Shown: in pieces, positions 47,769 to 56,495 of the stretch
Layout of the letters: every line of letters starts with the position of its first letter
Position numbering within the stretch: position 1 is the stretch's first letter
NCBI RefSeq assembly: GCF_042432815.1
Contig: NZ_JBHLWM010000005.1
Coordinates: 248,001-312,000, forward strand
Source: Rhodopseudomonas telluris
GTDB taxonomy: Bacteria > Pseudomonadota > Alphaproteobacteria > Rhizobiales > Xanthobacteraceae
Length of the DNA stretch: 64,000 nucleotides
Direction of reading: 5' to 3'
Program-made: the position numbers and the translations under genes
Notes under the pieces: generated by a model
The model's input: the letters and a program-made list of their open reading frames with translations, nothing else
Told to the model about the DNA's origin: nothing
The model's database searches: none

Positions 47769-48941
47769 ATGCGCACACAAGTCGCCATCATCGGTGCCGG
47801 GCCCTCGGGCCTGCTGCTCGGCCAGTTGCTGCACAGCTACGGCATCGACGCGGTGATTCTCGAGCGCAAGGATCCAGACTACGTGCTGTCGCGCATCCGC
47901 GCCGGCGTGCTGGAACAGGGCATGGTCGGCCTGCTCGAAGAAGCCGGCGTCGCGGCACGGCTGCATCAGGAAGCGCTGGTGCATGACGGCTTCGAGATTG
48001 CTTTTTCGGGCAAGCGCAACCGCATCGATCTGAAGGGCGCGACCGGCGGCAAGGTCGTCACCGTGTACGGCCAGACCGAGGTGACGCGCGACCTGATGGA
48101 AGCGCGCAAGACCGCCGGCCTCACCACGATCTACGACGCCGCCGACGTCACCCTGCACGATTTCGACGGCGAGGCGCCCAAGGTGCGCTGGACCAAGGAC
48201 GGCGTCAGCCACGAAATCACCTGCGATTTCATCGCCGGCTGCGACGGCTTCCACGGCGTCAGCCGCCAGAGCGCACCGGCCTCCTCGCTGCAGACCTTCG
48301 AGCGGGTGTATCCGTTCGGCTGGCTCGGCGTGCTGTCCGACACCCCGCCGGTGTCGCACGAGCTGATCTACGTCAACCACACGCGCGGCTTCGCGCTGTG
48401 CTCGATGCGCTCGGCGCATCGCAGCCGCTACTACGTGCAGTGTCCGCTCAGCGACGACGTCGCGGAGTGGAGCGATGCGCGGTTCTGGGACGAACTGAAG
48501 AGCCGGCTCGATCCGGAGACGGCACATAAGCTGGTCACCGGCCCGGCGATCGAAAAGAGCATCGCGCCGCTGCGCTCCTTCGTGGCCGAGCCGATGCGGT
48601 TCGGCCGGCTGTTCCTCGCCGGTGACGCCGCCCACATCGTGCCGCCGACCGGCGCAAAGGGCCTCAACCTCGCCGCCAGCGACATCTACTATCTGTCGCG
48701 CGCGATGCGCGAATTTTACGGCGAGAAGTCGAGCGCCGGCATCGACGCCTATTCGGCCAACGCGCTGCGCCGCGTCTGGAAGGCCGAGCGGTTCTCGTGG
48801 TGGATGACCTCGATGCTCCATCGCTTCCCCGACAGCGACGCCTTCTCCCAGCGCATCCAGACCGCGGAGCTCGACTACCTGATCAGCTCGCAGGCCGCGC
48901 TGACCTCGCTTGCCGAGAATTACGTCGGGCTGCCGTACTGA
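47769..48941 (+). CDS. pobA: 4-Hydroxybenzoate 3-monooxygenase
   Basis: 390 aa, normal for PobA. FAD motifs: GAGPSG (9-14), CDGFHG (159-164) and GDAAHIVPPTGAKG (286-299). Substrate ligands known from Pseudomonas PobA align here as Y202, S213, R215, R221 and Y385. It converts 4-hydroxybenzoate to protocatechuate with NADPH and oxygen, the aerobic step after side-chain removal from p-coumarate. The ATG follows GGGGGAAAG. No pobR-type AraC or IclR regulator is adjacent, so the shared CouR-type site is the visible candidate control element. Confidence 0.96.
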   Translation: MRTQVAIIGAGPSGLLLGQLLHSYGIDAVILERKDPDYVLSRIRAGVLEQGMVGLLEEAGVAARLHQEALVHDGFEIAFSGKRNRIDLKGATGGKVVTVYGQTEVTRDLMEARKTAGLTTIYDAADVTLHDFDGEAPKVRWTKDGVSHEITCDFIAGCDGFHGVSRQSAPASSLQTFERVYPFGWLGVLSDTPPVSHELIYVNHTRGFALCSMRSAHRSRYYVQCPLSDDVAEWSDARFWDELKSRLDPETAHKLVTGPAIEKSIAPLRSFVAEPMRFGRLFLAGDAAHIVPPTGAKGLNLAASDIYYLSRAMREFYGEKSSAGIDAYSANALRRVWKAERFSWWMTSMLHRFPDSDAFSQRIQTAELDYLISSQAALTSLAENYVGLPY

Positions 48942-48984
48942 GCTTCGCGTAACGGCCGTTCGGCTGCGGGCAAAACACTATCCC

Positions 48985-49067
48985 CGTCATTGCGAGCGAA
49001 GCGAAGCAATCCAGAAGCGCAGAGCACTGAGCTGGATTGCTTCGTCGCTTCGCTCCTCGCAATGACG
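48985..49067. repeat. P1 palindromic repeat, followed by P2
   Basis: Full element from CGTCATTGCGAGCGAAGCGA to CTCCTCGCAATGACG. It stands 9 bp before a P2 element, making a compound block between pobA and the PaaI-type thioesterase gene. Confidence 0.9.
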
Positions 49068-49076
49068 AAATCGAGT

Positions 49077-49219
49077 CGTCATTCCGGGGCGCGCGCAGCG
49101 CGAACCCGGAATCCATACCCCCTGCGCTGTCGGCGTTTACATGGCTTTTGTGCACAACAGCTGAAGCTGCGGCGTATGGATTCCGGGTTCACGCGCTGCG
49201 CGCGTGCCCCGGAATGACG
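49077..49219. repeat. P2 palindromic repeat
   Basis: Left arm CGTCATTCCGGGGCGCGCG, right arm CGCGTGCCCCGGAATGACG, inner arms CGAACCCGGAATCCATA and TATGGATTCCGGGTTC. The central part (about 49120-49168) is unrelated to other copies. Confidence 0.9.
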
Positions 49220-49393
49220 GGGAGAGGCCTTGCCGCAAAGCGCGGCCGGCGCGCCTAATTCATTAGCATCGCGCGCGTGCTCGCAGCCCGTTTCAAACAC
49301 TGTCTCAAATCGCGCTTCAAACTTTGTCGGCGTTGCGGGTGATGCCGCCCTGCGGTCTACGGGTGGGTGACGCAACGACGCGAGTGCCCTCCG

Positions 49394-49837
49394 ATGACCG
49401 ACAACGATCCGAGCGACATCGCCCTTGAAGACATCCCTCCGGGCTTCGTGCGCCATACGCGGCGCAGCCCCCTCACCGCGCCATGGGAGCCGCTGTACGC
49501 GCAGACCACGGCCGATGCGGTGATCCTCGGTCTGCGGATTCGCGAAGCGCACACCAATTCGCGCGGCCTCGCCCATGGCGGGCTGATCACCGCGCTCGCC
49601 GACAACGCGATGGGCTACAGCTGCGGCCTCAAGCTCGGCGGCGCCGCGCGGCTGCTGACTGCGTCGCTGGCGATCGATTTCATCGGCTCGGCAAGGATCG
49701 GCCAATGGCTGCAGATCGAACCCGAGGTGATCAAAATAGGCCGGACGCTGTGCGTCGCGCAATGCTTCGTCACCGCCGATGGCACACGCTGCGCCCGCGC
49801 CAACGGCAGCTTCAGCGTGGTGACTCCGAAGGAGTAA
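49394..49837 (+). CDS. PaaI-family (hot-dog) thioesterase
   Basis: 147 aa. The motif NSRGLAHGGLITALADNAMGYSC is the PaaI/YbgC-type active-site region (HGG-x-x-x-x-x-AD). It would hydrolyse an acyl- or phenylacetyl-type CoA ester. ATG 49394 is used; an in-frame GTG at 49367 is the alternative. It is not in an evident operon. It is the second thioesterase of the aromatic region, but no direct link to the cou genes is shown. Confidence 0.88.
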   Translation: MTDNDPSDIALEDIPPGFVRHTRRSPLTAPWEPLYAQTTADAVILGLRIREAHTNSRGLAHGGLITALADNAMGYSCGLKLGGAARLLTASLAIDFIGSARIGQWLQIEPEVIKIGRTLCVAQCFVTADGTRCARANGSFSVVTPKE

Positions 49838-49906
49838 CCGCTCCGACCGGGTCGCCGACGTGTGCCGCAATGATGGCCGCAACGGCGACCTCTCCACGCT
49901 CACGCC

Positions 49907-50040
49907 CTCATCATGAGCAGCCCGGCAAAGCTCGAAGAGCGACGCCGGGCGTATCGAAGGACGGGCCACACGCACACCGCGGCGAAGGCCGTGCCGCCTC
50001 ATGGTTCGAGACGGCGCTTTGCGCCTCCTCACCAAGAGGA
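49907..50040. repeat. P3 palindromic repeat
   Basis: CTCATCATGAGCAGCCCGGC, GCCGGGCGTATCGAAGGACG, then GGTTCGAGACGGCG and GCGCCTCCTCACCAAGAGG. It is closely like the copy at 29351, including the shared GGGCCACACGCAC block. Confidence 0.85.
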
Positions 50041-50062
50041 GCAGAGGTTGGACTAAGTTAGC

Positions 50063-51412
50063 TCAGCCCCAGACCACCGCCTCGACGCCGGCCGCCACCT
50101 CGAACAGCTTGCGGTCGGCGCCGTTCACGCCGGCGAGCATCAGCCCCACGGGCGCTTCGCCCGCCTGGTGGCAGGGCAGCGAGATCGCGCAGCCGTCGAT
50201 CATGTTGATCAGCGTGCAGTTGCGCAGCGCCAGCAGGTTGGCCTTGGTGAACGCCTTGTCGTCGGCAAGGTCGGCGATCTTCGGCGGGGTGATCGCGGCG
50301 GTCGGCAGCGCCACCGCGTCGTAGGGCGCGAGCCGCGCCGTGGCGCGGGTGATGAGCGATTTGCGGGCGCCGACCGTGTCGATGTACTCGGCCGCGCTCT
50401 GCGTCTCGCCGCGCAGGACGCGCTCGCGCACCCGCGGATCGTACACGTCGCCCTTGGCGACCAGCAGGTAGCGATGCCAGGCGTAGCTCTCCGCGGCGGT
50501 GAGGCCGCCCTTGGCGCCGAGCGGCGCGACGTCGTTGAATTCCGGCACTTCGATCTTCTCGATGATCGCGCCGTGGCTGGCCAGCGTCTTCAGCGCGCGT
50601 TCGAACGCGGTGCGCACCGTCTCGTCGAGTTCGTCGAGCGCCACCGTGGTCGGCACCGCGATGCGCAGGCCCTTCACGGGCCGCGGCGCCAGCGGCACGA
50701 TCGGCTCGTCGGCCAGCACGGCGTCGACCACCGCGCAGCAGGCGACGCTGCGCGCCAGCGGGCCGATCGAATCCAGCGAGAACGACAGCGGCACGGCGCC
50801 GTCACGTGGCACGCGCTGCTGCGACGGCTTGTAGCCGACGATGCCGTTGAACGCCGCCGGGATACGGCACGAGCCGCCGGTGTCGGTGCCGAGCCCGACA
50901 TGCGCCATGCCGTCGACGACAGACACAGCTGCTCCGGACGACGAGCCACCCGGCACATGGCCGGCGTCGCGGCCATAGGCCGATTTCGGCGTCCCGTAAT
51001 GCGGATTGATGCCGATGCCCGAATAGGCGAATTCGGTCATGTTGGTGCGGCCGATCACCACGAAGCCGGCGCCGCGCAGCCGCGCCACCGCGGGCGCGTC
51101 GGTTTCGGCCGGCGGATTATCGTCGAGCGCACGCGAGCCGGCGCGGCTGACCTGGCCCTTGATGTCGAATAGATCCTTGATCGACACCGGAATGCCCGCA
51201 TAAGGCGACGGCGCCGCCTTGATGGCGCGCAGCGCGTCCATCGCGTCGGCGGCCTTCAGTGCCGCGTCGCGGTCGACATGAATGAAGGCCCGCGCGCCCT
51301 CGCCCGCCGCATCGTCGATCCGCGCCAGACATTGCTCGACGAGCTTGCGTGCCGTGGTGCGTCCGGCGTCGAGATCCGCCGCGAGCGCGGCAAGCGTGGG
51401 AAGGTCGGTCAT
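50063..51412 (-). CDS. Amidase (amidase signature family)
   Basis: 449 aa from the ATG at 51412. The Ser-cisSer-Lys triad is present: K79 in VSIKDLFDIKG, a serine in GGSSSG (155-160) and S181 in GTDTGGSCRIPAAFNG. It hydrolyses a carboxamide to the acid and ammonia. The frame remains open far upstream but has no family similarity there. Substrate is unknown. It diverges from the DUF35/thiolase/SDR set over 252 bp that hold no gene. Confidence 0.93.
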   Translation of the reverse strand: MTDLPTLAALAADLDAGRTTARKLVEQCLARIDDAAGEGARAFIHVDRDAALKAADAMDALRAIKAAPSPYAGIPVSIKDLFDIKGQVSRAGSRALDDNPPAETDAPAVARLRGAGFVVIGRTNMTEFAYSGIGINPHYGTPKSAYGRDAGHVPGGSSSGAAVSVVDGMAHVGLGTDTGGSCRIPAAFNGIVGYKPSQQRVPRDGAVPLSFSLDSIGPLARSVACCAVVDAVLADEPIVPLAPRPVKGLRIAVPTTVALDELDETVRTAFERALKTLASHGAIIEKIEVPEFNDVAPLGAKGGLTAAESYAWHRYLLVAKGDVYDPRVRERVLRGETQSAAEYIDTVGARKSLITRATARLAPYDAVALPTAAITPPKIADLADDKAFTKANLLALRNCTLINMIDGCAISLPCHQAGEAPVGLMLAGVNGADRKLFEVAAGVEAVVWG

Positions 51413-51664
51413 GGCGTTCGTTCCGCTGGAAGGACGACCGGGCGCCCGGTCGGAACGCCGCGATCGCCGGATGGACAATCGGAGACTCCTGTAGCGCGGA
51501 GCCCGGCATTTGACCATGCGCACCCTGCTGATTGTTCGCACCCCGGAATACGTTTCCTGCACATCCCCCCGCGCCGGCCGCGTGTTGACGCTGGCCGGTC
51601 GATATCGCATCAAGACGCCACAACCGATGGGCCTATTGAGCCAGCTCAGGGAGAAAACCAACAC

Positions 51665-52072
51665 ATGGCCGAACGCGCACGTCCCAAGATAACTCCCGAA
51701 ACCCAATTCTACTGGGACGGCGCCAAGCAGGGCGAATTGCGGCTGCAGCGCTGCGACTCCTGCTCCCACGCGTATTTCCCGGCCCGCCCGTTCTGCCCGA
51801 AATGCGGCTCGCGCGAGGTCAGCGTGTTCAAGGCCTCCGGCAAGGGCACCCTGTATTCCTACGTGATCAACCACCGCCCGCTGGCGGCCGGCTTCACCGA
51901 GCCCTACGCCATCGCGGTGGTCGAGCTGGAGGAAGGTCCGCGGATGATGAGCAACATCCTGGAGTGCCCGCAGACGCCCGAGGCTCTCGAGCTCGACATG
52001 AAGCTGGAAGTCACCTTCCAGAAGATCGACGACAACCTCACCCTTCCGCAATTCCGTCCGGCGAAGGGGTAA
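51665..52072 (+). CDS. Zn-ribbon / OB-fold protein (DUF35 family)
   Basis: 135 aa. A rubredoxin-like zinc ribbon with C30, C33, C44 and C47 (RCDSC and CPKCG) is followed by an OB fold (GKGTLYSYVINHRPLAAGF, YAIAVVELEEGPRMMSNI). DUF35 proteins bind acyl-CoA and form complexes with thiolase-like partners. The next gene, 5 bp downstream, is such a partner. The start ATG lies behind GGGAGAAAACC. The pair would act in side-chain beta-oxidation or a retro-aldol step; substrate unknown. Confidence 0.92.
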   Translation: MAERARPKITPETQFYWDGAKQGELRLQRCDSCSHAYFPARPFCPKCGSREVSVFKASGKGTLYSYVINHRPLAAGFTEPYAIAVVELEEGPRMMSNILECPQTPEALELDMKLEVTFQKIDDNLTLPQFRPAKG

Positions 52073-52077
52073 GCACC

Positions 52078-53217
52078 ATGCGTCGCAATCAGGTTGCTAT
52101 CGTCGGCGCCGCCGAAACCACCAAGCTCGGCGTCATTCCCGACATGTCGCAGATCCAGCTCCACGCCGACGCCGCGCTCAATGCGATGGCCGACGCCGGG
52201 CTGAAGCCGTCGGACATCGACGGCATCGCCACCGCGGTCGAAACGCCGCAGCAGATCGCCCACTATCTCGGCATCACCCCGACCTGGGTCGACGGCACCT
52301 CGGTCGGCGGCTGCTCGTTCATGCTGCACGTCCGCCACGCCGCCGCGGCGATCGAGGCCGGGCTGTGCAAGACCGTTCTGATCACCCACGCCGAGAGCGG
52401 CAAGTCGATGATCGGCAAGCTGCCGCGCTCGATTCCCGCCGACAGCCTGCAGGGCCAGTTCGAAGCGCCCTACGGCATCTACGGGCCGCCGAGCCAGTTT
52501 CCGATTCCGGTGCTGCGCTTCATGAAGACCTACGGCATCACCCATGAGCAGATCGCCTCGGTGGCGGTGGTGCAGCGCGAATGGGCCGCGAAGAATCCGC
52601 GCGCAATGATGAAGGACCCGATCACGGTCGCGGACGTGCTGAACTCGCGGATGATCGCCTATCCGTTCCGGCTGCTGCAGTGCTGCCTCGTCACCGACGG
52701 CGGCGGCGCGCTGATCATGACCTCGGCCGACCGCGCCAAGGACTTCCCGCACAAGCCGGTCTACGTGCTCGGCACCGGCGAGAGCGTCGAGACGCCGATG
52801 GTCAGCCAGATGGAGACGTTCAACTCCTCGCGCGCCTTCAAGGTGGCCGGTCCGACCGCGTTCCGCGAGGCTGGTATCAGCCACAGCGACGTCGATCATC
52901 TGATGATCTACGACGCCTTCGCGCATCTGCCGCTGTTCGGCCTCGGCGACCTCGGCTTCATGCCCTATGAGGAAACCGGCAAGTTCATCGCCGACGGCAA
53001 CACCCGCCCCGGCGGCAAGCTGCCGCTCAACACCAATGGCGGCGGGCTCAGCTACATGCACTCCGGCATGTACGGTATGTACGCGTTGCAGGAAAGCGTC
53101 CGCCAGATGCGTGGCATCGCGCCCGCGCAGGTGCCGAACGCGAAGATCTCGGTCTGCCACGGCGTCGGCGGCATGTTCGCGGCGTCCGGCACGATCATCT
53201 TTACGAACGAGAAGTAA
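52078..53217 (+). CDS. Thiolase-like protein (SCP-x / lipid-transfer group)
   Basis: 379 aa. It resembles thiolase II/SCPx enzymes (RNQVAIVGAAETTKLGVIPD, GGGALIMTSADRAKD, NTNGGGLSYMHSGMYGMYAL, CHGVGGMFAASGTIIF), with conserved His and Cys near the C-terminus but without a clear classical nucleophile motif near residue 90 (SVGGCSF there may serve). It probably forms a complex with the DUF35 protein encoded just upstream and acts on an acyl-CoA. A P2 repeat separates it from the SDR gene. Confidence 0.88.
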   Translation: MRRNQVAIVGAAETTKLGVIPDMSQIQLHADAALNAMADAGLKPSDIDGIATAVETPQQIAHYLGITPTWVDGTSVGGCSFMLHVRHAAAAIEAGLCKTVLITHAESGKSMIGKLPRSIPADSLQGQFEAPYGIYGPPSQFPIPVLRFMKTYGITHEQIASVAVVQREWAAKNPRAMMKDPITVADVLNSRMIAYPFRLLQCCLVTDGGGALIMTSADRAKDFPHKPVYVLGTGESVETPMVSQMETFNSSRAFKVAGPTAFREAGISHSDVDHLMIYDAFAHLPLFGLGDLGFMPYEETGKFIADGNTRPGGKLPLNTNGGGLSYMHSGMYGMYALQESVRQMRGIAPAQVPNAKISVCHGVGGMFAASGTIIFTNEK

Positions 53218-53223
53218 CCAAGA

Positions 53224-53320
53224 GTCATTCCGGGGCGCTGACGAAGTCAGCGAACCCGGAATCTCTCTCAGCAGAACACCTCGGGATTCCGGGTTCGCGC
53301 TGCGCGCGCCCCGGAATGAC
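53224..53320. repeat. P2 palindromic repeat
   Basis: GTCATTCCGGGGCGCTGACG to GCGCCCCGGAATGAC, with inner arms AACCCGGAATCTC and GGGATTCCGGGTTC. It begins 7 bp after the thiolase-like stop codon, between two genes of one putative operon. Confidence 0.9.
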
Positions 53321-53358
53321 CTGCACGCATCAACCAACAAACAAAAAGGAAGACACAC

Positions 53359-54273
53359 ATGGCCAAGGCACTCGACGGCAAAGTCATCATCGTCACCGGC
53401 GCGGGGCGCGGCATTGGGCGCGAGATCGCGCTGCTTGCGGCGCGTGAAGGCGCCAAGGTCGTCGTCAACGATCCCGGCGTCGCCGCCGACGGCTCGGGCA
53501 CCGACGCCTCGCCGGCCGAGCAGGTCGTCGAAGAGATCAAGAAGGAAGGCGGCATCGCGGTCGCCAACTTCGAGAGCGTTGCGGAAGCCGTGCCGGCCAG
53601 CAAGATCGTCAAGCAGGCGGTCGATACCTGGGGCAAGCTCGACGGCGTGGTCAACAACGCCGGCATCCTGCGCGACGCGATCTTCCACCGCATGAGCATC
53701 GACGCCTTCGAGCAGGTCATCAAGGTGCATCTGATGGGCTCGTTCTACGTCTCGCACGCCGCGGCGCGGCTGTTCCGCGAGCAGGAGAGCGGCTCGTTCG
53801 TGCACTTCACCTCGACCTCGGGCCTGATCGGCAATTTCGGCCAGGCCAACTACGCCGCCGCCAAGCTCGGCATCGTCGGCCTGTCGAAGTCGATCGCGCT
53901 CGATATGCAGCGCTTCAACGTCCGCTCCAACTGCGTGTCGCCGTTCGCCTGGTCGCGCCTGATCGGCACCATCCCGACCGAGACCGAAGCCGAGAAGGCC
54001 CGCGTCGCGCGGATGCAGCAGATGGGCCCGGAGAAGATCGCGCCGCTGTCGGTATTCCTGCTCGGCGACGCCGCCAAGGACGTCACCGGCCAGATCTTCG
54101 CCGTGCGGATGAACGAGATCTTCCTGATGGGCCAGTCGCGCCCGATCCGCTCGGTGCACCGCGACGGCGGCTGGACCTGCGAGACGCTGGCCGAGCACGG
54201 CATGCCGGCGCTGAAGGGCTCGTTCTACAAGCTCGACCGCTCCGCCGACATCTTCAACTGGGACGCCATCTGA
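53359..54273 (+). CDS. Short-chain dehydrogenase/reductase, 3-hydroxyacyl-CoA dehydrogenase-like
   Basis: 304 aa. SDR motifs: TGAGRGIG (13-20), NNAG (99-102), S152, Y165 and K169 (YAAAK). An extended C-terminus (about 245-304) and the NDPGVAADGSGTD insert after the second strand match the MFE-2/17-beta-HSD4-like group. With the DUF35 and thiolase-like proteins it fits a beta-oxidation module for an unusual acyl-CoA. The ribosome binding site is AAGGAAG. Confidence 0.92.
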   Translation: MAKALDGKVIIVTGAGRGIGREIALLAAREGAKVVVNDPGVAADGSGTDASPAEQVVEEIKKEGGIAVANFESVAEAVPASKIVKQAVDTWGKLDGVVNNAGILRDAIFHRMSIDAFEQVIKVHLMGSFYVSHAAARLFREQESGSFVHFTSTSGLIGNFGQANYAAAKLGIVGLSKSIALDMQRFNVRSNCVSPFAWSRLIGTIPTETEAEKARVARMQQMGPEKIAPLSVFLLGDAAKDVTGQIFAVRMNEIFLMGQSRPIRSVHRDGGWTCETLAEHGMPALKGSFYKLDRSADIFNWDAI

Positions 54274-54305
54274 CCTAAACGCCCCGCACGCCTCTGCCTT
54301 AGTCC

Positions 54306-54439
54306 CTCATGGTGAGGAGCCCGGCGCCGCCGACAGGCGACGTCGGGCGTCTCGAACCACGAGGCCGAGGCCGTGCCACCTCATCCTTCGAGACGCCCGG
54401 CTACGCTCTTCGAGCTACGCCGGGCTCCTCAGGATGAGG
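54306..54439. repeat. P3 palindromic repeat, followed by P4
   Basis: CTCATGGTGAGGAGCCCGGC on the left and GCCGGGCTCCTCAGGATGAG on the right, with inner CGTCTCGAACCACGAGG and CCTCATCCTTCGAGACG. It is one half of a compound block with the P4 copy at 54511. Confidence 0.88.
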
Positions 54440-54510
54440 CAACTAAGCACGCTGGGGTGCTGACAACCCGCGGCATACTCGGGCGTCGCCGTATATCTTC
54501 GCCCTCTCCG

Positions 54511-54598
54511 CCGTCATGCCCGGGCTCGTCCCGGGCATCCACGTATCAGCCTCGCGCGTGGCAAAGCGTGGATGGCCGGGACAAGCCCGGCCATGACG
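54511..54598. repeat. P4 palindromic repeat
   Basis: Left arm CCGTCATGCCCGGGCTCGTC, right arm ACAAGCCCGGCCATGACG, inner GGGCATCCACG and CGTGGATGGCC. It is the intergenic counterpart of the dnaE2 insert. Confidence 0.92.
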
Positions 54599-54621
54599 CG
54601 CTGAGATGTTGTGCCCGCCGA

Positions 54622-55950
54622 CTACTTCACCACGAACTCTATCCGCCGATTTTTCGCACGCCCCTCCGCATTGTCGTTGGCGGCGAGCGGCTTGGAGGCG
54701 CCGTAGCCGACTGCGGTGAGCTTGGCCGAGCCGACGCCGGCCTTGGTCAGGCTGTCGGCGACCGCTTCGGCGCGGCGCTTCGACAGCGCCTCGTTGGCGG
54801 CCTTCTTGCCGGCGGCGTCGGTATGGCCGGCGACTTCGATGGTCGCGGCCGGGCAATGCGCGATCACCTCGGCGAGCTGCTTCAGCACAGGCAGCGAGGC
54901 CTGCGCGATCTCGGCGCTGCCGCGCTCGAAGTTGATCTTCTGCGCCGCCACCACCGCCGACAGCCGACTCTGGCAAGCCTGCAGCGACGGGATCGACGCC
55001 GTGTCGTCGGCATTGGCGGTGCGGGTCGCTGCCGCAACGGCGGGCGCCGTGGCCGGCGCGACGGCGGCGTGCTTGGCCTCTTCCGTATTGGCGGCCTTCG
55101 CAGCCGCTTCCTTGGCTGCGGCCTCCTTGGCGCTAGCTTCCTGCTCGGCGGCCTCCTTCGAAGCGGCTTCCCTGGCCGCAGCTTCAGCTGCAGCCTTGGC
55201 GGCCGCTTCCTTTGCCTCCGCATCGGCCTTCGCCTTGGCGTGCTTCGCCGCCTTGGCGGCAGCCTCCTTGGCCGCGGCGGCCGAAGCGGCCTTCTCCACC
55301 GCATCGCGCGCCTCGGCTTCCGCCTTGGCCTTGGCTTCCGCCTCGGCCTTCGCGGCGGCGTCCGCCTGTAGCTTGGCGATGGTCTTCGCCGCCAGCGCCG
55401 GGCCACTCAGCTCCTCGACCTCCGACACCAACCGGACGCCCTTGACCTGCAGGATCTGCTCGCTCAGCGCCGCGCGCTTTGCCCCGAGATCTTCCGGCAA
55501 CAGCACGTCACGTCCGGCGACGTCGAAATTCAGCGGATCGGCGCCCGCCGTCTTCACCACCTCGGCGACGCGCTCGCGCAGATCCGGCTCGATCTTCGGC
55601 AGCGTGGTGATACCGAACACCAGCAGGATCAGCCCGGTCGCGAACAGCCCGACCCACCAGCCCTCGAACCGCGCCGGCAGCAACTGCACCGACAGGCCGC
55701 CGACGATGCCGCCGAGGATGTAGGCCGCAATCAGCCCCGCCGCGGCCTCCAGCATCAGCTCCGGCCGCCCCGAGGCGAGCTGCGCCACGATCACCACCAC
55801 CAGCAAGGCCAGCGCGACGCCGACCCGGATCAGCCAGTAGTTCTCGAGGTCCGCTGCCCAGCCGGCCTCGTTCGCGATCAGCGGCGTCACGATCCCGACC
55901 ACGCCCGCGGCCACCAGCCACGGCCAATATTGCATCACCAGATAGATCAT
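54622..55950 (-). CDS. OmpA-family protein with TM helices, BON-like domain and Ala-rich coiled coil
   Basis: 442 aa from the ATG at 55950 behind GGGGGACG. Residues 1-115 hold about four membrane helices, so the protein is anchored in the inner membrane. Residues about 120-180 resemble a BON domain (NFDVAGRDVLLPEDLGAKRA, ILQVKGVRLVSEVEEL). Residues about 185-320 are a highly repetitive Ala/Lys/Glu coiled coil. The C-terminal OmpA domain (about 340-442; INFERGSAEIAQ, VAGHTDAAGKK, GYGASKPLAAND, NRRIEFVVK) should bind peptidoglycan. It may tether the inner membrane to the cell wall. Confidence 0.88.
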   Translation of the reverse strand: MIYLVMQYWPWLVAAGVVGIVTPLIANEAGWAADLENYWLIRVGVALALLVVVIVAQLASGRPELMLEAAAGLIAAYILGGIVGGLSVQLLPARFEGWWVGLFATGLILLVFGITTLPKIEPDLRERVAEVVKTAGADPLNFDVAGRDVLLPEDLGAKRAALSEQILQVKGVRLVSEVEELSGPALAAKTIAKLQADAAAKAEAEAKAKAEAEARDAVEKAASAAAAKEAAAKAAKHAKAKADAEAKEAAAKAAAEAAAREAASKEAAEQEASAKEAAAKEAAAKAANTEEAKHAAVAPATAPAVAAATRTANADDTASIPSLQACQSRLSAVVAAQKINFERGSAEIAQASLPVLKQLAEVIAHCPAATIEVAGHTDAAGKKAANEALSKRRAEAVADSLTKAGVGSAKLTAVGYGASKPLAANDNAEGRAKNRRIEFVVK

Positions 55951-56495
55951 CGACGACGTCCCCCACGACGGCCGGCGCGCGATGATGCGATGCGATCGCT
56001 GCGCGCGCTGCGACGGTTTCTTTTCCGCGCGCAAGCTAACGCCGAGCGCATTGGCACGACCATCTGACTTAAGTTGAGGCGTGTAGTTGCGAATGATGAT
56101 GGAATGAGCAACGCGCTGCGGGGCGCGGCAGCGCGCGGCGGTATTTGCGTGACCGAACTGTATGGGAGTGCGGTGGGCGGCAATGAGTTACCGCAACGTG
56201 ACCACGGCACTGCGCAAACTATGCGCTGATCAGATTGGACGTCACAAGGCGATCGCCCAGCTCGTGGTCAGGTAGCCCGCATGGAGCGCAGCGGAATGCG
56301 GGGACAGCCTCACCCCGGATTGCGCTTCGCTTCATCCGGGCTACGGGGCGGCGGCCACCTACAATTCCCAACCGTGCCGAAATCCCGTTCGTCGTCAGCT
56401 GAATGCCCAGGCAGCGCCTATTGGTCGGCCGCGTTGGGGCTGCTGGTCCGTTCACCAGCAGCCCGCCGCGCGGCTCTCAATTAGGAGCAGACCAT
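55951..56495. other. Intergenic region with a P6 repeat
   Basis: 545 bp between two minus-strand genes. No supported gene is seen. It contains one P6 repeat (56272-56345) and the upstream region of the OmpA-family gene. Confidence 0.5.
56272..56345. repeat. P6 palindromic repeat
   Basis: GTAGCCCGCATGGAGCGCAG on the left, CATCCGGGCTACG on the right, with inner AATGCGGGG and CCCCGGATT. A half copy occurs at 57579. Confidence 0.82.
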
